DNA from: Antribacter gilvus
Lineage (GTDB): Bacteria > Actinomycetota > Actinomycetes > Actinomycetales > Cellulomonadaceae
Length of the DNA stretch: 64,000 bases
Assembly: GCF_003946865.1 (NCBI RefSeq)
Contig: NZ_QXTH01000010.1
Location: 152,532-216,531, forward strand
Direction: 5' to 3'
A program made the position numbers and the translations under genes. The notes below the pieces were generated by a model. That model saw nothing but the letters and a program-made list of their open reading frames with translations, was not told the DNA's origin and did no database searches. This document shows, one piece after another, positions 16,937-24,076 of the stretch; position 1 is the first letter of the stretch, and each line of letters begins with the position of its first letter.

Positions 16937-17824
16937 CTACGCGTCGCGCGCCGTGACGTGGCCCGCCAGGATCCGCCCGAGGAACCACATCGCTTCCTTC
17001 ACGTAATCGAGCGAGTGGTTGACGTGAACGGCTTCCGGGCGGGCGGCGTCGAGCGCAGCGTGCGCCAGCGCCCACCCGACCTCGCGCACCATGTTCATGT
17101 ACTTGAAGTCGTGCAGCGCCGCCGCGTGCTGGTCGTCGTACTCCCCGAAGTACGCCTCGATGAGCAGGCGGTCCTCGTCAGGGGTGTAGCCCTCGTGGAA
17201 GGCCGGCGTCGCCAGGTCGAAGTACACGTTCCCGACGCCGGAGAGCTCCCAGTCCAGGACCGTCAGCCTGCCGTCGTCGGCGATGACGTTGAAGCGGTAG
17301 AAGTCGTTGTGGCAGTACGCCTCGCCGTCACCACGGGCGGCTGCGCGCGCCTCGATAGCGTCGACCTCGCGCAGCACTCCGTCCAGGCCGTCAGGCATCG
17401 GAAAGCCCAGGCTGCGTGCGCCATCCAGATAGGTGCGCACGAGCCAGAACGGGTCGGACCGCCGGGCCACACCCTCGATCGCATGCACCTCTTTGAGGAC
17501 GCGGGCCATCTCACGGATGTACCGCGGCTCGTGAGTCTGCTCCGGCGTGAGCAGCTCGCCCGGGACGAGCGCCGTCAGGAGGTAGTCGTCCGCCGCGGCC
17601 AGCACCTCTGGCGCAACGCCGCGCACAGCCGCCGCCTGGATCGCGGCCGCCTCAGCCGTTCTACTCAGACCTAGGACATCGTTCTGGTGCCCGTTCAGGC
17701 GCAAGACGGCGTCGACCGGACCGCCGGTCACCCGGTAGGTCTCGTTCGAATAGCCGCCGTTCAGAGGCTCCGCCACCGCGGCAGGCAGGCCAGCTTCGGA
17801 AAGGATTTCGACGACGTCTCGCAT
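16937..17824 (-). CDS. APH/choline-kinase-type phosphotransferase
   Basis: The 295-residue protein has the aminoglycoside-phosphotransferase/choline-kinase fold. It shows a LNGGYSNETYRV glycine-rich ATP loop, the Brenner motif YCHNDFYRFN with its catalytic Asp and Asn, and the metal-binding DWE in LTVLDWELSG. The VYFDLATPAF segment continues as in choline/ethanolamine kinase-like members. The protein phosphorylates a hydroxyl on a small molecule; choline, an amino sugar or homoserine are all possible and cannot be separated here. ATG at 17822-17824 begins the ATP-loop domain sensibly. It is divergent from the gene at 17942, and no resistance genes surround it, so antibiotic resistance is not implied. 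Confidence 0.87.
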   Translation of the reverse strand: MRDVVEILSEAGLPAAVAEPLNGGYSNETYRVTGGPVDAVLRLNGHQNDVLGLSRTAEAAAIQAAAVRGVAPEVLAAADDYLLTALVPGELLTPEQTHEPRYIREMARVLKEVHAIEGVARRSDPFWLVRTYLDGARSLGFPMPDGLDGVLREVDAIEARAAARGDGEAYCHNDFYRFNVIADDGRLTVLDWELSGVGNVYFDLATPAFHEGYTPDEDRLLIEAYFGEYDDQHAAALHDFKYMNMVREVGWALAHAALDAARPEAVHVNHSLDYVKEAMWFLGRILAGHVTARDA

Positions 17825-17941
17825 GTGGCGCTCCTGATGGACGCGGTGTGGGTCATTGAGTATCCCGAGCATCGGGGTGCGGAGCCAAACCGCACCGCCA
17901 TCCGGAGACAGGACCACCTCCCTGACCGAGACGGTGCCGCC

Positions 17942-18760
17942 ATGATCTATGCCGAGGAGGCCTTTCCGGTGGCAGAACTCGCATGGGCGCTGGAGCAGTG
18001 GTCTGTCACGGACGAGGAGCCCCGTGACGACTTCGAGTTCGACTCGATGTCGTTCGACGTGCCGGGCGCCGTGAGGCTGACACGCACGAACGACGGTTGG
18101 ATCGCTCACTCGTGCTTCGAAGACGTCGTGACGGCGCCCCGACCGTGGACTGAGGTACACGACGAACTCAACGCTTTCGTCGAGGCCGTCAAAATCGACA
18201 CAGCGGTCACAGTTCGTGATGCCACAGGCTCGATGGCCGCTGCGATCCTTGCGATGGTGCGAGCGTTCGACATGTCCCTCGTGGAAGCGAAAGAGTCCGT
18301 CATCGATGCGGTCGGCGGCCTCAATCCGGTCGACCAGCGCCTCCACGAAGCGCTCCATCGATACCTCTCGGGAGATGCGGGAATGCGCGCAACTGTTCTG
18401 GCGGTCGCCGACGACACGTCCTCGGCCGTTGAGATCGAAGGCCCAGCCGGCCGACTACGTGGGACCTGGGTCGGCCCGTTACCGGGTCCCGGAGATGTGG
18501 TGGACGTCGAAGTGGACGTTGAGCCCTGCTCGTGGACCGACGTCCTTATCGCTGCTGAGAGCACGGACGTGCCAGAGCCAACCGTAGGCGCCTGGCTCCA
18601 TGGCGTCGTCGAACGAATCGATCCTGATGGCGTTCTGGTGCTCCGCTCCGGTCGAGCGATCACCCTCGTAGAAATGACCGGTCCCCAACGCGTGGACGCG
18701 CTCGGAGCAACCGTCGCCCTTCCTGCCATCGGGACGCGTCTCTTTCCCGTCCAGTTCTGA
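17942..18760 (+). CDS. Hypothetical protein, two-domain, N-terminal DUF7878-like
   Basis: A 272-residue soluble protein. The first ~95 residues (starting IYAEEAFPVAELAWALEQW, then FEFDSMSFDVPGAV and NDGWIAHSCFED) resemble the small actinobacterial DUF7878 family. The rest contains a short helical linker with a ribosomal L7/L12-C-terminal-like flavour (MSLVEAKESVIDAVGG) and a beta-rich C-terminal domain that could be an OB-like fold. No catalytic motif is visible. The combination looks like an accessory or immunity-type protein, but this is a guess from neighbourhood. ATG at 17942 fits the start of the conserved N-terminal segment. It is divergent from the APH-type gene. Confidence 0.65.
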   Translation: MIYAEEAFPVAELAWALEQWSVTDEEPRDDFEFDSMSFDVPGAVRLTRTNDGWIAHSCFEDVVTAPRPWTEVHDELNAFVEAVKIDTAVTVRDATGSMAAAILAMVRAFDMSLVEAKESVIDAVGGLNPVDQRLHEALHRYLSGDAGMRATVLAVADDTSSAVEIEGPAGRLRGTWVGPLPGPGDVVDVEVDVEPCSWTDVLIAAESTDVPEPTVGAWLHGVVERIDPDGVLVLRSGRAITLVEMTGPQRVDALGATVALPAIGTRLFPVQF

Positions 18761-18815
18761 CTGCTCGACCGCGAGACTCCTTGGGGCGGCAGTTCGGCGC
18801 CTGTAGTCTCGCCGC

Positions 18816-19121
18816 CTGCGCCGGCGCAGGACAGCCCAGGAGAAGAAGCAGCTCAGCCTCACGAGGGACCGCCGGAACGTCTACAGCGAGAACGACAAGG
18901 CGTCGCGCAAGAACATCGCCCGTAGCAAAGCCTTCGTCAACCGCGCCAACCGGCACGCCGACAGTCAGGCGCTGATCAGCGGAACGGGCCCAGCCGACGC
19001 AGAGACCGCAGACAGCGTCGAGCAGACCGTTCGTGGACGCCGTCGCAAGGTCTGGCGCACGTGGCCCGACCTCCCGCTCGGTGCACTTCTCGAGCTCAGG
19101 CGACTCCCCCAGCAGCCCTGA
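18816..19121 (+). CDS. Small conserved basic protein with no standard start codon
   Basis: Between 18807 and 19121 the plus strand encodes a clearly protein-like, strongly biased sequence: KKQLSLTRDRRNVYSEND followed by KASRKNIARSKAFVNRANRH, ending RTWPDLPLGALLELRRLPQQ. Such Lys/Arg/Asn-rich small proteins recur in actinobacterial genomes, without known function. In this frame no ATG, GTG or TTG occurs between the upstream TAG (18804-18806) and the conserved part; the first candidate is CTG at 18816. Either translation uses a rare start, or the 5' end was lost, or a frameshift joins it to the frame opening TTG at about 18781. The 3' end lies 16 nt before the converging VWA gene's stop. Confidence 0.55.
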   Translation: MRRRRTAQEKKQLSLTRDRRNVYSENDKASRKNIARSKAFVNRANRHADSQALISGTGPADAETADSVEQTVRGRRRKVWRTWPDLPLGALLELRRLPQQP

Positions 19122-19137
19122 CGCGCATCCCGCACCC

Positions 19138-20349
19138 TCACCCCAGACGGACGACACGCGCCCAGTCCGGCGGGGGCTCCGGTTGGTAGTCGCGGGTCTC
19201 CTTCCACCGGCTGGGCCGGGGAAACAGGCCCACGACCGTCCGGCACGGTGGCCGAGCACTTGGCCAGCCTGTCTGACCGTCGGTGAGCACGACGATCGCG
19301 TCCGGACGCGGCGTGCGGCTCAGCGCTCCGGCAACTCCCGCGCGCAGATCGGTGCCGCCACCGCCGACCAGCGGTACGCCCTCGACCTGGCACAGTGGCC
19401 CGACGGTCTGGACCGCCGCATCGCACGACAGCACGGTCACGAGGTCCCGTCGTCCGCCGACGGCCCTGAGGATCGCCATGACCTCGAGCAGCGCGCTGCC
19501 GAGCTCGTCGTCGCTGACCGACCCCGACGTATCGATCACCACGCTCACGCGGGGCGGCCTGCGACGCAGGCTGGGCAGCACCACACCGGGAACCGACGCC
19601 GCTCTCCGGGCGGGCCGACCATAGGTGTAGTCGTCACCCACCCCGCCGCTGGTGACAGCCGAACGGATCGCAGCGCCGAGCAGGTCGCGCCACGGCTGAG
19701 GCGGGTGGACGACGTCGTTGGCCCAGCGCCGCCAACCCGACGGCGCACTGCCCGGGGCACCGATCAAGCCCTGCGCCACCCGAAACCGGACGGTCTCTCG
19801 CTCGGACTCGGTCAGGCCGTGGGCCCCATCCGGCCCGAGCTCCCAGGGACGGGCCATCCCGTCGGCGCCGCTCCCGCAGTCGTGCCAGGCATAGGGCCCG
19901 GTCAGCGGGCCGAGGCTGATGTCGCCGACATACTCCTCCAGGAGGAGTCCCGACGTCAGATGCAAGGCCTGCGCGGTGACAGCCCCGGAGGGCATGGGGA
20001 GGGCGTCGTCGTAGATGTCGTCGTTGATCTCGCAGTCCGCCGCGAGGTTGATCCGGAATCGACCTCCGGGACCGTCCAGCCCGTGTCGCGCGACGAGCTG
20101 GTCACCGCGCGTGTGGTGGTTGCGCAGCAGGTGGGAGACCTCGTGCACCCAGACACCCGCCAGGTCCTCGACAGTCGTACGCTCCACAAAACCTGGCGAG
20201 ACGTAGCAGCGCCAGTGTCGGTCGACCGCCATGGTCGGCACCGTCTGCGACGGCTGAACGCTGAGTGCGAACAGCGCCGCCGCGAGGAACGGGAGGGCCT
20301 GGCAGGCCAGGAGCCTGGCGGCGTAGAGCTTCTCGGTGTCCAGCTCCAT
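19138..20349 (-). CDS. DUF2201-type metallopeptidase/VWA protein
   Basis: The 403-residue protein combines a zinc-peptidase-like N-terminal domain with a C-terminal von Willebrand A-like domain. The metal site is the HEVSHLLRNHH helix at about residues 69-79. The VWA part shows an intact MIDAS start, VVIDTSGSVSDDE, and a later VVLTDG. This is the arrangement of DUF2201 (putative metallopeptidase plus VWA). It overlaps the AAA ATPase stop by 4 nt (ATPase stop and this ATG share bases), so it is translated with it. MoxR-type ATPases and VWA proteins act together as metal-insertion or remodelling chaperones; the target is unknown. Both metal-binding signatures look intact. Confidence 0.85.
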   Translation of the reverse strand: MELDTEKLYAARLLACQALPFLAAALFALSVQPSQTVPTMAVDRHWRCYVSPGFVERTTVEDLAGVWVHEVSHLLRNHHTRGDQLVARHGLDGPGGRFRINLAADCEINDDIYDDALPMPSGAVTAQALHLTSGLLLEEYVGDISLGPLTGPYAWHDCGSGADGMARPWELGPDGAHGLTESERETVRFRVAQGLIGAPGSAPSGWRRWANDVVHPPQPWRDLLGAAIRSAVTSGGVGDDYTYGRPARRAASVPGVVLPSLRRRPPRVSVVIDTSGSVSDDELGSALLEVMAILRAVGGRRDLVTVLSCDAAVQTVGPLCQVEGVPLVGGGGTDLRAGVAGALSRTPRPDAIVVLTDGQTGWPSARPPCRTVVGLFPRPSRWKETRDYQPEPPPDWARVVRLG

Positions 20350-21536
20350 CAGGCGCCCACGGGCAGCAGGCCGGCGCGCTTGCCCAGCGGCACCGCGATC
20401 GCCAGTCTCTCGATCGAGGCGGGCACGTCCCAGCCCGGCTGTCGTAACGCGGACAGCGTCATCACCGGTGTCACGAGGAGGTCCGGAGCACCGGTCTCGA
20501 GCGCACGGACGAGCACCACCCACGCCGCGTGCCAACGTGCCTCGTCGGGCCGCTTCTTGACGGCGAGCACCACCGCGTCGAGAACCGCCAGGCGCAGGTC
20601 GCCCCGGTCGGGCAGCCTCGCCGACGCCGGATCGGCGAGGAGCGTCTCAGGATCGGGCAGGTCGAGCCGGTCGATCGATGCCAGCAGCTCGAACCCGGGC
20701 CCGTCGCCGACCGTCCCCTTCACCAAGAGCGAGAGCACATCGCGCTCGGCACCCGCGGCCGTCGCGAAGGCCACGAGACGCAGCGCCATCTCCCAGCTGC
20801 GCGGCGAGGGCCACGCACCTCCACGACGAGTTTCCGTGGTCGGCATCTGGTGCATCAAGGCCGGCCTGGCGTCCAGGAACGTGCAGACGGCGCGACGGGC
20901 GAACGCGACGGCCTCGTCGAGACGCTCAGGCTCGAGCTGGGGCAGAACGGCTCGGGGCCAGGTACCCCCGAGACCACGTACGACGACGTCGTGGTCGTGC
21001 CGCCAGGGCAGGTGCACGAACCTGTTCGCCAGAGGCGGGCTCAGTTCCCAACCGTCAGCCGCCGACGAACGGGGGTTCGCTGCGGCGACGATACGGACGC
21101 CGTCGGGCAGCCGGAGCGCGCCGACCTGGCGCTCGAGCACCACCCGCAGGAGCGCGGCCTGCACCGCGGGCGGCGCGGTCGACAGCTCGTCGAGGAACAG
21201 CAGCCCTCGCCCCGCCTCCACGAGGCGCACAGCCCAGTCCGGAGGTGCCATCGGCACCCCGAGGCGCGCCGGGTCGTCCCCGACCACCGGCAGGCCGTTG
21301 AAGTCGGAGGGTTCGTGCACGCTCGCGATCACTGTGGTGAGCGGGAGGTCGAGCGACGTCGCGAGCTGGGTGATCGCAGAGGTCTTGCCGATTCCCGGCT
21401 CACCCCACAGCAGCACGGGGATGTCAGCGGCGACGGCCAGCGTCAGCGCGGTGAGCTGGGGATCCTGGCGCGGCTCGGTGGTGGTGGCGCTCAGCATCGT
21501 GAGCAGGTCGGCGGCAACGGAAAGCTGAGAAGTCAT
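20349..21536 (-). CDS. MoxR-like AAA+ ATPase
   Basis: A 395-residue AAA+ ATPase. It has Walker A GEPGIGKTS at about residues 44-52, Walker B LLFLDELSTA, a sensor-1 region RIVAAANP and a LSPPLANRF segment containing the arginine finger. The order and spacing match MoxR ATPases, which remodel or mature protein partners carrying VWA domains. The stop overlaps the start of the DUF2201/VWA gene, its expected partner. The upstream gene on the same strand (21598-22980) ends 62 nt before the start at 21536, so all three probably share a transcript. No sign of decay. Confidence 0.9.
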   Translation of the reverse strand: MTSQLSVAADLLTMLSATTTEPRQDPQLTALTLAVAADIPVLLWGEPGIGKTSAITQLATSLDLPLTTVIASVHEPSDFNGLPVVGDDPARLGVPMAPPDWAVRLVEAGRGLLFLDELSTAPPAVQAALLRVVLERQVGALRLPDGVRIVAAANPRSSAADGWELSPPLANRFVHLPWRHDHDVVVRGLGGTWPRAVLPQLEPERLDEAVAFARRAVCTFLDARPALMHQMPTTETRRGGAWPSPRSWEMALRLVAFATAAGAERDVLSLLVKGTVGDGPGFELLASIDRLDLPDPETLLADPASARLPDRGDLRLAVLDAVVLAVKKRPDEARWHAAWVVLVRALETGAPDLLVTPVMTLSALRQPGWDVPASIERLAIAVPLGKRAGLLPVGA

Positions 21537-21597
21537 AGATCACCTTGGGAAGTCGTGGGTGGAGGACCGGCGGGCGGGCGTGCGACAGCCCGCGCAG

Positions 21598-22980
21598 TCA
21601 GTGGGTCGAGGTGAGGAGGCGCCGGCTGTAGCGGTCGCGCTGCTTGTACGGGGTGGCTTGTGCGACGCGTTGGGCGCGGGAGCTTCGCCCAGACCCGGGA
21701 AGGTCGTCGCCCTGGCCAGGTCCACGAGGCACTGGGGAGAGCCCCGCTCGGAACAGGCCGTACGCGATCCGACCCTCGACGGCAGCGACCAGCTCGTCCT
21801 GGAGGGCACCCGAGCGAAGCACTGCCTCGTGCCCGAGGACTGCCTCGACAGCGGAAAGGGCGGCCTCAGAGTCGCCGTGGTCCAGCCGAGCACGGATGTC
21901 CGACAGCTCGGTCGGGCTGCGATACAGCTGGTCGATGACCTGCAGGCAGGGAAGCGGCGTGCCCGTGAGGGTCGCCAACAGCTCCTCGCGCCGGATCTCG
22001 TCCGGCGCGTGGTCGAGCGCTGTGAGCACTCCGTCGACCAGCTCCAGGCGATGGAGCGCGCCGCGGCACTCCACGATCCGCGTCCTCTGCCCGGCGACCT
22101 CATGGCGGCCACGCGGTCCACCGACGCCGAGCGCCTCCGCGACCAGCGGATGCAGCGCACCCGGCGAGATCAGCCCTGCTCGTAGCAACTGGATGTCCGG
22201 CGGTATCCAGGTGGCCGCATCAGGAAGCACCGGCAGGTTCGCCGTCGCCGGCCTGTCTGGGATTGTGCCGGTCAACTCGAGCGGACCGGTGCCGCTCGCT
22301 CGCACGATCGCCTGCCGCCGCCAGCCCAGGCGGACCACGACCGCGTCGTCGGCGACACTGTCGGCCTGCAGCAGGATTGCCGCCTCGGCGGCCCACCTCT
22401 CGACAGCCCAGTCCTGGGGCACGTCGGTGGACTTGTCGCGGTGGGCGATGGCGAACCCTGAGCGCTCGGCCAGCTCCGCCGTGCGCCGGGCGTCCCAGAG
22501 GTGCCGGTGCAGATCGAGCCGGTACCTCGGGTCGGGATGCGGGTGCGGGTGCCGGTCGGTGCCACCGTCCCACCACGCGAGGATCATCCGCTGCCCCGCC
22601 GCGGCCCATGCTGGCGGCGTGCGCAGGACGAGGTGGGTCGGTGGCCCGTCGGCTCGCGGATAGCGGGCCAACGAGAGGGTCAGGCCCGGTCGCAGCAGGC
22701 CGTCCGGCAGGACGCGCGGCAGGTGCCACCGCAGGAGATCAGGGGCGAGGTGCCGGAGGTCCTGTCGGACCTGTGCGGCGAGCTCGGTCCCATGGGTCCG
22801 GCGCATGGCCGGAAGGTCGACGTCGACATCGACGCGGGCAACCGAACAAGCCGCCGCCCAGTCACCGACGAGACGGCGGGCGGTTGCCTTCTCGATCATC
22901 GGCGGCGGTACGGCGTACTCGCGTATCCGCTGCCAGTAGAAGAGGCGGGATCCCTCGTTCACGGGTGAGCGCATCAGCAC
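21598..22980 (-). CDS. Hypothetical protein, third member of the MoxR/VWA operon
   Basis: A 460-residue protein that I do not recognise. It starts with a short basic stretch (SRLFYWQRIREY), contains a His/Pro/Asp-rich HPHPHPDPRYRLD loop and a C-terminal Arg-rich tail, and has no membrane helix or signal peptide. It lies 61 nt upstream of the MoxR ATPase in the same direction. In such operons the extra gene often encodes an adaptor or substrate of the ATPase/VWA pair; that role is proposed from position only. Two ATGs (22980 and 22974) are equally usable. Third-position bias supports a real gene over the full length. Confidence 0.7.
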   Translation of the reverse strand: MLMRSPVNEGSRLFYWQRIREYAVPPPMIEKATARRLVGDWAAACSVARVDVDVDLPAMRRTHGTELAAQVRQDLRHLAPDLLRWHLPRVLPDGLLRPGLTLSLARYPRADGPPTHLVLRTPPAWAAAGQRMILAWWDGGTDRHPHPHPDPRYRLDLHRHLWDARRTAELAERSGFAIAHRDKSTDVPQDWAVERWAAEAAILLQADSVADDAVVVRLGWRRQAIVRASGTGPLELTGTIPDRPATANLPVLPDAATWIPPDIQLLRAGLISPGALHPLVAEALGVGGPRGRHEVAGQRTRIVECRGALHRLELVDGVLTALDHAPDEIRREELLATLTGTPLPCLQVIDQLYRSPTELSDIRARLDHGDSEAALSAVEAVLGHEAVLRSGALQDELVAAVEGRIAYGLFRAGLSPVPRGPGQGDDLPGSGRSSRAQRVAQATPYKQRDRYSRRLLTSTH

Positions 22981-23070
22981 TCACCGGGAGTGAACTGGGC
23001 CCCCAATCTGTTGCTCGTGAGGATTCTCATCGCCGGGGAGCCTAGCAGAACAGTTCGCTCACCTGGGGAC

Positions 23071-24021
23071 TCACCGGCGACGCAGGGCTCCCGCCACGCA
23101 CACCCCCACCAGCACGGCCATCGCCCCGCCCAGCAGCGGATCGAGGCCGCCTCCCAGCACCGACTCCGCCCCCAGCACCACCGCCGGGAGCACCGCGAGC
23201 ACGAGCGCCGCATCGAGCGGCTTGCACAGCATGATCCCCGCCTGGAGCGGCAGGATCGGCAGGGCGATACAGGTGGTCGCGATCAGCGCGGTAGGCCCGA
23301 GCCGGTCGAGCGTCACGCCCCCGGCCAGGGCCGGGATGGCCAGGAAGCCCGACACGACCCAGGCCAGGTGGAACCTGCTCGCCGCGAGCTCGAGCGCGGT
23401 GAACCCCTGCCTCGCGAACCGGTGCGAGGTCACGAGCACCCCGGCCACGCCGCCGCCGGCCACCACGCACAGCGCGATGCCCAGCACGGTCTCCCCCGGC
23501 GTCTGCCCCACCTGAGCCGAGATCGAGATCCACGCGATCCCGGCACAGACGGCAAGCACGATGCCGGGATAGCCCCGGCCCGCGGGACGCCGCACAGCGG
23601 CTGCGGCAACCAGCGCGACGACGATCGGTGCCGTGCCGACCTCCAGCACGGACGCCGCGGTCGGCGGCACGAGTGTGACGGCCACATAGAAGGCCCCGAA
23701 CGCGGCCGCCGTGAAGGCGTTGGCCACGACGACGTCCCGCCATCGAGCCCGAGGGCGCAGTCGCCCCGCTCCGACGCTCCGCCGTCGGACCACGAGAAGT
23801 GCGGCCACCGAGGCCAAGGCCACGACGAGGAAGGCGACGAAGGTCGCGAAGGTCGCCAGGTCCTGGGGAACAGCCTGGCCGACGACGGCGGTGCCTGTGC
23901 CCTGCCAGAGCACCGCGAGGGCAACGAGCCCGAGACCGAGCCGCTCCCGTGAGGTGCGAGCCGCACCCCTCGTGGCAGGAGCCGGGCTGTCGTCCTTGAG
24001 GGCGGGGCGCTCGATGGCCAC
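23071..24021 (-). CDS. EamA/DMT-family transporter
   Basis: The 316-residue protein shows ten hydrophobic helices in two similar halves, the layout of EamA drug/metabolite transporters. The first half includes ATFATFVAFLVVALASVAALL and the FYVAVTLVPPTAASVLEVGT motif, where the family's conserved Pro-containing helix lies; the second half ends LLGGAMAVLVGVCVAGALRRR (given here as LGGAMAVLVGVCVAGA). Members export amino acids, nucleobases or small drugs; the substrate is not evident. It stands alone, with no close partner genes. The basic C-terminus is probably cytoplasmic. Confidence 0.88.
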   Translation of the reverse strand: MAIERPALKDDSPAPATRGAARTSRERLGLGLVALAVLWQGTGTAVVGQAVPQDLATFATFVAFLVVALASVAALLVVRRRSVGAGRLRPRARWRDVVVANAFTAAAFGAFYVAVTLVPPTAASVLEVGTAPIVVALVAAAAVRRPAGRGYPGIVLAVCAGIAWISISAQVGQTPGETVLGIALCVVAGGGVAGVLVTSHRFARQGFTALELAASRFHLAWVVSGFLAIPALAGGVTLDRLGPTALIATTCIALPILPLQAGIMLCKPLDAALVLAVLPAVVLGAESVLGGGLDPLLGGAMAVLVGVCVAGALRRR

Positions 24022-24076
24022 GCTCCAGTGTCCCGGCGACGCACCGGGCGGTCTTGCACATTCGTGATCGAGAGCC

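Noticed and set aside
16937..17824. Antibiotic resistance kinase
   Set aside because: The APH fold is shared by choline, homoserine and other kinases. There is no mobile or resistance context, so only the general phosphotransferase call is supportable.
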